A DNA stretch of 64,000 bases, from contig NW_022985197.1 in assembly GCF_010093535.1 (NCBI RefSeq), positions 450,029 to 514,028 on the forward strand. Direction: 5' to 3'. Origin of the DNA: Lindgomyces ingoldianus (Eukaryota > Ascomycota > Dothideomycetes > Pleosporales > Lindgomycetaceae). Both the position numbers and the translations under genes were made by a program. Below, one piece after another: positions 57,400 through 64,000 of the stretch. Below the pieces are notes generated by a model that worked only from the letters and a program-made list of their open reading frames with translations, had not been told where the DNA came from and did no database searches. Numbering within the stretch: the first letter of the stretch is position 1; each line of letters begins with the position of its first letter.

Positions 57400-58998
57400 A
57401 TGGATGATTTACTTGTTGCTCGATTGAAGGCCCAGAATTCCCAGATCTCCCGTTTTCATAGCCTCAGCGGCTCTCCGGCGCTGTCTTTAGGAGTGTTCCA
57501 TCAGGGCAAAGTTATTCATACCGCACATTTCGGTCGCAAAGATGTCTCTAAGTCGAGTCCGCCCAACGATGACTCTGTGTACTACGTAGCATCAATGCTT
57601 AAAATACTAACCGTCTCTACGGTTGCAAAACTCGTGCATGACGGGATACTTGGCTGGGATGTACCCGTGCGGGAGTATCTACCAGGATTCAATCGAGAAG
57701 ATGACATCGGACGGCTGACAACGTTGAGAGATCTGATTGCAAACCGAACCGGTTTGGCTGTCGCCGCTTTCTTTTGGACTCAACAGAACGGCGAGCTTCT
57801 GCTTGGGAAAAACGAAATGGTGCATATGGCGTGCCATCTTAAAGCAGTTAAACCTTTTCGAGCATCCTTCCTATACTCTCAATGGAACTACATCTTGGTT
57901 CAGATCATCATTGAGACAGTTACCGGGAAACCATTTGGGACACTCATCCAGGAAACCATGATCACCCCGCTTGGGCTCAAGAATACCACTTTCAGTATCC
58001 CTCATGGAGAAAATGTGGTCGCTCCACATGCTGTTCGTGACAACGGCACTGCAGCAAAGATTGAGATCAATCCTTGGACGGATGAATCCGGTATCACTGC
58101 CGGCGCTGGCGGGAAAGCTTCACTCAATGACTTGCTCACCATCTACATCGAGCTCCTTTCTGCGCACAGTCACCAAAGCTCCCATAATGTGAACACCACG
58201 CCAGGGTCGCCCTTTACTCATATGAGGACAATCTTCGAACCCCAAATCAAGGCTCGTAGTTCAGGTTTCGGCAACCAAGACTACTGCCTTGGATTGTACC
58301 GAACGAAACTACCTGGGAACCTCAGCATCGCAAGCTGGAATCTCCCCCTTTTTGGCGACAAGATTCCAATATTTGGTGAAACTCTAATAGGCGTCGAGGT
58401 TTATCACCACACTATGAGTATTCCTGGGTTTCTGGGCTCTATGTTCCTCGTTCCACGATCAAACAGCGGCGTCATTGTTCTCACCAACGCGACGCCCAAA
58501 CTAGACGCAACCGACCTATCCGCTCAGTGTCTTCTTGGAGTACTCCTGGGCGAGCCTCGCCCTAATCTCGTTCGTATGGCAGAGATGGGTCAGAAAATGA
58601 GCTTGGCCATCTACCGGCAGATCGCATCCTCTTTAGAGCAAAGCCGGACTTTGAAACCACCTTCTTTACCGCTTCAAATGTATGCAGGTGTCTATACAAA
58701 CTCGGCGGGAAACTTCTTTCTCAAGGTCGATACGACACAGAGAGGGCTGCACATCACAGTCCAGAACAAGGCTCGGGTTGCATACGACCTTTTCCCGTAT
58801 GACGGGAATGTATTCTACTGGCCGGTTAGCCGTGAAAGAGAGTTGTGCGAGAAAGCCATGTGGCCACACCTTCTTCCTGCATTCCATATTATTACGTTTG
58901 GAGTGAATGAAGGTGGTGTGGATTGCTTGAGGTGGCACCATGATCCCTTGGACGGGCCGGAAGTCTTTGCAAAAGATACAAGAAGGTCAAGACTGTAG
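57400..58998 (+). CDS. Beta-lactamase-fold serine hydrolase / transesterase-like
   Basis: A single exon of 532 residues, of usual size for the fungal class-C beta-lactamase-like family (PF00144). The nucleophile motif SxxK is S65-M-L-K68 in YYVASMLKIL. The tyrosine motif is Y159-S-Q-W-N-Y where relatives usually have YSN, so Gln occupies the Asn position. The third motif region reads HHTMSIPGFLGS rather than the common H-x-G-xxPG. No signal peptide is evident, suggesting a cytosolic enzyme. Family members hydrolyse or transfer acyl groups (esterases, LovD-type acyltransferases, metallo-independent lactamase relatives) and are frequent in secondary-metabolite clusters. The start ATG follows a TATA-like box and pyrimidine-rich leader. 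Convergent with the dehydrogenase gene 284 bp downstream. The substrate is unknown. Confidence 0.85.
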   Translation: MDDLLVARLKAQNSQISRFHSLSGSPALSLGVFHQGKVIHTAHFGRKDVSKSSPPNDDSVYYVASMLKILTVSTVAKLVHDGILGWDVPVREYLPGFNREDDIGRLTTLRDLIANRTGLAVAAFFWTQQNGELLLGKNEMVHMACHLKAVKPFRASFLYSQWNYILVQIIIETVTGKPFGTLIQETMITPLGLKNTTFSIPHGENVVAPHAVRDNGTAAKIEINPWTDESGITAGAGGKASLNDLLTIYIELLSAHSHQSSHNVNTTPGSPFTHMRTIFEPQIKARSSGFGNQDYCLGLYRTKLPGNLSIASWNLPLFGDKIPIFGETLIGVEVYHHTMSIPGFLGSMFLVPRSNSGVIVLTNATPKLDATDLSAQCLLGVLLGEPRPNLVRMAEMGQKMSLAIYRQIASSLEQSRTLKPPSLPLQMYAGVYTNSAGNFFLKVDTTQRGLHITVQNKARVAYDLFPYDGNVFYWPVSRERELCEKAMWPHLLPAFHIITFGVNEGGVDCLRWHHDPLDGPEVFAKDTRRSRL

Positions 58999-59282
58999 TG
59001 AGAAGATCTACAGAATTTCCCCCCAGGGTATATAACAGGAACCAATAGGTATCAACACTGAGGCAAATCAGTGAAGAATTTGAATGCGTGTACCTTCAAG
59101 TGGGGTATGATCAGTCCTCGCGCCATTGGAGGGCGTAGAGTGTCTCCTGCCCCATCATTGTGCCACAAGCCGGACTTCGACAACTCAATGGTTTCCGCAT
59201 CCGACATGTAACAGTGCCCAATTGAGTGCATTCGCGTGGGCTCAGTCTTGGCTTCTTTATTTCTCCGTCAATGGTTGTCACC
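58999..59282. other. Convergent intergenic region
   Basis: 284 bp between the stops of two convergent genes; presumably the 3' UTRs of both. No terminator signal is claimed. Confidence 0.5.
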
Positions 59283-60226
59283 CTACAGTCTCGCCGCGCT
59301 GAGCGACAACCCTCCGTCGATCACAACTGTGGCCCCGGTCATGTAGCTTGCCCCAGGACTACATATGTGGACTATTGTATTAGCAATCTCATCTGTGCTA
59401 GCCAGGCGGTGGAGTGGAGTTCGGTCAATGAGTAGCTGCCTGAAATGAGGCAAACGGTCAATTGTCGAAGTCAACATGGGAGTATCAGTGCCGCCGGGAA
59501 GGACAACATTCACCCGAATTAGATCCTTCGCAAGGTCTAGCGCTGCAACTTTGGTAGCAGCAACAATGGCATGCTTAGCCGTTACGTACGACATGTTACC
59601 AGCGTTGGCCATGATTGAGTTGACAGACCCGAGGTTCACAATTGAGCCGCGACCAAGAAGTCTCTCTGGATGGCGACTTGTGCGCCGCGTCTCGGGAATG
59701 AACGAGGTGGGTTCCTGGGATTGCATTGCTTTAGAGACAGCTTTCATGCAATTGACGGTCCCGTAGAGATTGATGCGAACTACACGGTCAAAGTGCTTCG
59801 TATTGAGGTCTGATATCGGGAAGCTAGACATATTTGGGGCCTGTCAACAGTTAGTAGGACTCAGAGGTGCGGTCCAGAATTAACTTACACCAGCACAGTT
59901 GACAAAATAGTCGATTCTGCCCCCAAGTGCCTTTACTGCTATATCGACCATGTTTTGCACACTGTCTTCGTCCACTACATCCACCTTGATGCTGAAACTC
60001 TGATAGGCGGGATTTACAGCATATTCCTTGCTTTGCTCGGCTGCCTTCTGCGCGTTATTCTCATTGATGTCTGCGATAGCAACGGCCTTGCAACCGGCTT
60101 CCGCGAACGCGAACGCAGTCTCCTGGCCAATACCGCTTCCTCCCTAGATAGGCGATCAGTTGACAATTTTAATAGGTACCAATTTTAACGTACACCGACG
60201 ACAAGGGCTGTGCCGGTGAGAGGCAT
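59283..60226 (-). CDS. Short-chain dehydrogenase/reductase (SDR)
   Basis: Three minus-strand exons: 60194-60226, 59889-60143 and 59283-59840; introns 50 and 48 nt (GTACGT...CTAG; GTAAGT...ACAG). The product of 281 residues is the classical SDR length. The Rossmann motif G-G-G-S-G-I-G is assembled across intron 1 (residues 11-17). An acidic residue at the end of the second strand (IADIN, Asp36) suggests NAD(H) preference. NCAG is at 93-96, Asn120, and the catalytic Ser168, Tyr181 and Lys185 (YVTAK) are all present. It ends with the usual SDR tail (TGATVVIDGGLSL). Acts on an unknown alcohol/ketone substrate in the cytosol. The start codon at 60226 gives the short first exon MPLTGTALVVG, as common in fungal SDRs. 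Closest context: the hydrolase and transporter genes nearby. Confidence 0.93.
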
Positions 60227-61159
60227 AATGTCCGAGTCGGGGGTATTCTGTTTGAAGGTGTTGGTGAAAAGGCATGTGAGAGGGCGAGGGATTCACGCGG
60301 TTAATATGAAATTTTGCTTAACGGCGATTGTGTAACAATAAGCGACTGTATGTGCTAGGTGAACAAGGGCCGAGCCGCTATGATACTGTTAGATGGGTTG
60401 ATGATGGCGAGATTCCAGAAGGATGGACCACAGCGCTGGGTTATTCGGCTTATGAGAGGATCCAAAACATTAATATCACTTGCGTCGGCTTCGTTGCCTC
60501 TTTCATGTTGTAAGCTGTCCATTCGACAGGGTTAGACTGACTTCGATGCGTCGTGCCAAGGTTTACATAGCAATTGGTGTTCTTCGGTCCTGGTAGCCCT
60601 ATCGTTGGACGAATGGATTTGACATAAAACGGCTCCAATTCGCTTTCCTTAGCGTGATGCTTAGGAGGGCTCTAAGGGAGTTTAGTAGGCATGTTAGATC
60701 AATAATCCGTGCCTCATCATCCCCAACGCCACACAGGTCTCTCGCACACTGTTGCAACACTATAGATTTAATTTGCGCTGATTTGCACCAGCTTTATCTC
60801 CGAGGCCTGATTATTGTCTAGACTGACGTTTAGCCTAGATGCAACTGTGACATTACAGTATTCACACCAGCAACATCTGACTATCAACCCATCATTCCTA
60901 TTCGGGTTAGCAGGCGGACTAACTCTAACGAGGCCCTGTCGGAGTGGACAGTATAACCGTACGATCGCTGCCTCCACCGCACTAGCACAGCCGTCTCGAC
61001 AACACCGTGAGGAATATGGAGGGAGTAAGCAAAATTCTTTTCAGTTTCACAGCAGCGCGAACGTTTGAGGTAGACAAAATGAAAAGCCATTGATCAATCC
61101 AATATCAAGGTTACAATTACAAACCCCAGCAAGAAACATTGGCCGTCCTCAATCGTCAC
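60227..61159. promoter_or_regulatory. Intergenic region: SDR promoter and 3' flank of the rhodopsin-like gene
   Basis: No coding evidence; short overlapping open frames only. The part beside 60226 should hold the SDR promoter. No specific binding site is claimed. Confidence 0.45.
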
Positions 61160-62591
61160 TCATTCCTTCTGCGACATAGCCTCCTTCTCTGTTTGTCCTG
61201 AATCCGCAGAACTCAGCCGCTCGATATAGTCTGGCTGAGTCTGGAACTCGAGCACAAACCCGTTCTCACTGGGATTCTGAGATTCCTTGCTCGGAGCTGG
61301 AGCGAGGTCAACCACTCCAGACTGGCCACTCTCACGACTATGAACCCAAGTGAACGTTCTCTGCCACGCGCTCCTAGCACTAAAACCATGCTTTCCGGAT
61401 TCCTTCGAACTCCTGGAGTCTCTCCATGACTGAAGTAGAGATCTTAAAGAAAGGCTGATCTTGCTGGAACCGTCCACCATTGACGCTGCGAATTTTGGCA
61501 GCACTGGGAGAGCCACAATGAGAAACCCGCTCATCATTTCCGCAAAAGACACCACACCTATAATTGACAGATAGTATGTCTTGTCCTCGTTCTGGGCCAG
61601 CTTGACGGCAAACACTAGTCTCATGCAAGCGAAGACGATTGCGCTATATGCTATTAGCTGAGCCGGGACTGGAAATTCAAACACGATGAATTAAATGCTT
61701 ACAGGGCTCCTATGCAAAATACGAATACCAGCTTCGCTCTCCTACGCCAGTCGGAAACTAAAAGTCGCCAGATGACCCACTGCGGAAGGAAAAATATGAC
61801 TACATCGGTAACAACATTGCCAATTCCAGCAGCAATGTTTATGGCCTCAGTATTCAAACAGTGGCCTTCTTGGAGCATGACATCCCACGATTTCCGAATT
61901 GGGGAACATGAAAAGACCTCTAGGAAGGTGCAGATTGTGTAGAAGAGGACGTTGAGCCAGAGGATGAAGTGCGATGACCAGAAGACTAGATCTCGAGTTC
62001 CTGGGGGTACGAAAACACGAAGGATTTGGATGATAATCGCAGTCTTGACCAGAGTAATTATCACACCATTCATTGGTGCTCCGATATAGATATACTGTTG
62101 GACATGGTAAGTCTCAATGCGTAATTGTATTCAAGTGGTGAAACAAACATAGAGCCAATCTCCTAGTCGCTTGAGCTGAATATCCCATTGATGGTAACTT
62201 GGAGCGAAGTTGTAGAGACACAACACGACTCCTGCATAAGGAAGAAACACGATCTGCGTTATCTTAAGTATATTGAAGACAATTGAAGCATCAATGTCGA
62301 ACCCAAGCAAAAGCCATGATATCTAAGTCGCTGTCAGCTATTCATTCTCGGAGAGAAATGTAGTACGATTACTGGAAACTCACAGTCCTCCCAATGTAGT
62401 TTCTTCACGATGCAGGCCTTGACGTAGATACGGCTCCATACTGCGAGTGTGGCAATGATGATGCAAGTAACCGTTACGGCTAAGTACAAAGGTGAAGAGT
62501 TCGAGAAATCTGTAAAATTTGGCTTTACGCCCTTCGGTGGGGCTAGCGCTGGCCCATTAAGCAACTTCTCGATCTCGCTTGAAGTCAACAT
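61160..62591 (-). CDS. Fungal rhodopsin-like seven-helix membrane protein
   Basis: Five minus-strand exons: 62384-62591, 62303-62322 (only 20 nt), 62149-62253, 61703-62094 and 61160-61643; introns 61, 49, 54 and 59 nt. The joined frame is continuous and gives 402 residues. Hydrophobic helices include LYLAVTVTCIIIATLAVW, IVFLPYAGVVLCLY, GVIITLVKTAIIIQILRVFV, FILWLNVLFYTICTFLEVF, AAGIGNVVTDVVIFFLPQWV, AKLVFVFCIGALAIVFACMR and SFAEMMSGFLIVALPVLPKF. The R-V-F-V-P-P-G, C-S-P and P-x-x-x-x-W-x-L patterns match the fungal integral-membrane rhodopsin-domain family (PF20684). The C-terminal ~110 residues are polar and Ser-rich, presumably cytosolic. Such proteins are often encoded in or near metabolite clusters; no ligand or function is known. 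The 20-nt exon is an inference from frame and splice sites. Confidence 0.85.
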
Positions 62592-63402
62592 GGTCGTGTG
62601 TGGGCTACGGTTTGTCGAGGTTCACTAGTGTTCTGGCCTTTCTTAAACACATGAGGATGCTTCGACGCTATCACGCGTCCGAAGCTATCGGACCCATCGA
62701 AGCGTGTTCCGCGCCCATCGGAGTCCGAAGACCCTATGGCACGCTGAGTCAAATTGCCTTGATTTTCCCAGGGTTGAGCGCTAACCAAAGGATGGGAAGG
62801 GAGAGGTATATAGGATCAGGCAATGGTTCAGAAACAGGCGTACCTCGGGTGCTGTAGGCTGCATGAAGCTCGCCATCGCGATTACCGCTCAGTTATTGAT
62901 CGCAAGGACAAGGATAGTTAAAAACATCGTTGGGAAGCCTGTCACGAAGCAAATGGATCCACTTCCAGGGGTGGACATGGATGGGTCATCCATCTGTACC
63001 CCCTATTCCATGAGGTTTCCGCTCCTTCCAGTCCATCTAGAGGATAGTTTATCAGTGCCAAGAATGGTTGCAGCCAACAGATATCAAGCTTTGTCAAGAA
63101 AACAGCCAGTATTTGCCAAGCCCGGTCGTGGGGCAGGGCATACCACAACGTATTGCCCATTTAGATCCTCACACTTCTAATTAAATTGGACTTAACAATC
63201 CATAGACTACTTCCGCAGATAGAGAGATACCTTCCCCACATAGGCACCGCTGCCCATGTCTAGAAAGCGCTGTTGCGTCAGAGACATCATGAAAGTGCTC
63301 CCACCTCATGCCTCTATCGTGGTGTGCTCTATATGTTCTACATCACTTGCGTGTGTAGAGGCTGCCTTTCTTGCTCTCCATTCATTTTAGTCTGCAAATT
63401 CA
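62592..63402. promoter_or_regulatory. Divergent promoter region between the rhodopsin-like and MFS genes
   Basis: 811 bp between two start codons on opposite strands. Short open frames on both strands here have no domain. Co-regulation of the two genes is possible but not shown. Confidence 0.5.
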
Positions 63403-64000
63403 ATGGCAGAAACATGTGAACACGCCAATGTGGAACAGGTCGGAGAGGGTGGAGCAGCCGACAACGAGACCACATATCTCAAAGGTGTAAGGCTCCGTGT
63501 CATCACCGTTGCGTATGTGTATGATTCCGAACACGGCTAGTTGAATTATTGACCAAATCCATCATGTTTCAGTCTGTGCATGTACCTATTTCTACAAAAT
63601 CTCGAAATTCCTATCGTGGTTACATCACTAGTATCGATCACAGACGACATTCGGGGCTTCGATCGAGCATACTGGATTGTGTCTGCGTATCTTCTAGGTT
63701 ACGTGGGTGAGAGTGATGTTTGAATGACTTAGTGGAACGATGCTAATACTCGTAGGTGTACTCATTATTTTCGCGAAACTGAGCGATATTTTCGGACGCA
63801 AAGCTGTCATCCTACCCGTATTCGCTATTTTCATCATTTCCTCTGCAGCCTGCAGTGCGGCTCAATCGATTACACCATTGATTGTATTTCGAGCGTTTCA
63901 AGGGGTGGGAGCTGCTGGCTATGCTCTTTGTGCCATTATCTTTGTCGAATTGGTACCGAAAGAGAAATACGTCAAGTACACTGCGTCCCTTTCTTTCGTG
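63403..64000 (+). CDS. MFS multidrug transporter, 5' part (continues beyond window)
   Basis: Exons 63403-63512, 63573-63706 and 63756 to the window end; introns 60 and 49 nt (GTATGT...TCAG; GTGAGA...GTAG). The visible 162 residues start MAETCEHANV with a short hydrophilic N-terminus. Helix 1 contains LCMYLFLQNLEIPIVVTSLV, followed by D-D-I-R-G-F-D-x-x-Y-W-I-V-S-A-Y-L-L-G. MFS motif A is K-L-S-D-I-F-G-R-K after helix 2, then helices FAIFIISSAAC and the R-A-F-Q-G-V-G-A-A-G motif B. This is the drug:H+ antiporter DHA2-type pattern (14 helices in full members), acting at the plasma membrane. A role in exporting a product of neighbouring enzymes is inference. Confidence 0.9.

Overview
The window looks like a chromosome segment of a filamentous ascomycete (Pezizomycotina, probably Eurotiales; the genus is an inference). 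The evidence is spliceosomal introns of 48-66 nt, fungal gene families (Ubc13, Mtc5/WDR59, a fungal rhodopsin-like membrane protein, an MFS transporter) and repeats damaged as by repeat-induced point mutation (RIP): C-to-T and G-to-A changes, mostly CpA to TpA. A sharp compositional boundary lies near 44.75 kb. To its left is a very AT-rich, gene-free block; to its right is balanced sequence with genes.

Layout 1-35.7 kb. This is one nest of transposons that can be read through matching target-site duplications (TSDs). Copia element A (+, starts left of the window, ends 35674) was split by Gypsy chromovirus B1 (-, 2257-23430, TSD ACTAT). B1 was split by Gypsy chromovirus C (+, 4297-19216, TSD AAAAT). 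C was split by copia element D (-, 10399-17625, TSD CTTAA), which belongs to the same family as A. B1 also holds a 582-bp TRIM (E1, TSD AAATC). A holds a second TRIM (E2, opposite strand, TSD TATAA), a pogo/Fot1-type DNA transposon F (25532-27381, TA TSD) and a second chromovirus B2 (+, 28001-33666, TSD GCTAC). None has an intact reading frame; catalytic and zinc-knuckle residues are changed in the way RIP would change them.

Layout 35.7-44.75 kb. Non-autonomous LTR element H (36769-38735, TSD GCAAG) contains a 415-bp miniature LTR element I (77-bp LTRs, TSD CTTTT) whose primer-binding site matches the anticodon arm of initiator tRNA-Met. Two copies of small inverted-repeat element G follow (the second contains a 550-N assembly gap), then solo LTR K (TSD AAAAG) and a pogo-like element L (41289-44288) split by a shorter relative M (41547-42678).

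Layout 44.75-64 kb. About 4.9 kb without a recognisable gene (degenerate tandem repeats at 46.1 and 48.3-48.96 kb) leads to ubc13 (-), which shares a 1-kb divergent promoter region with a WDR59/Mtc5-like SEACAT subunit gene (+). Then come a beta-lactamase-fold hydrolase (+), a short-chain dehydrogenase (-), a seven-helix rhodopsin-like protein (-) and the start of a multidrug MFS transporter (+, runs off the window). The last four families are common in accessory or secondary-metabolite loci, but no backbone synthase is visible.

Main candidates for novelty: the 415-bp LTR element with a half-tRNA-iMet primer site and a tRNA-like interior; the L/M pogo pair, whose inverted repeats keep their ends but carry different paired 17-bp-spaced motifs in the middle; and mosaic RIP inside LTR pairs.
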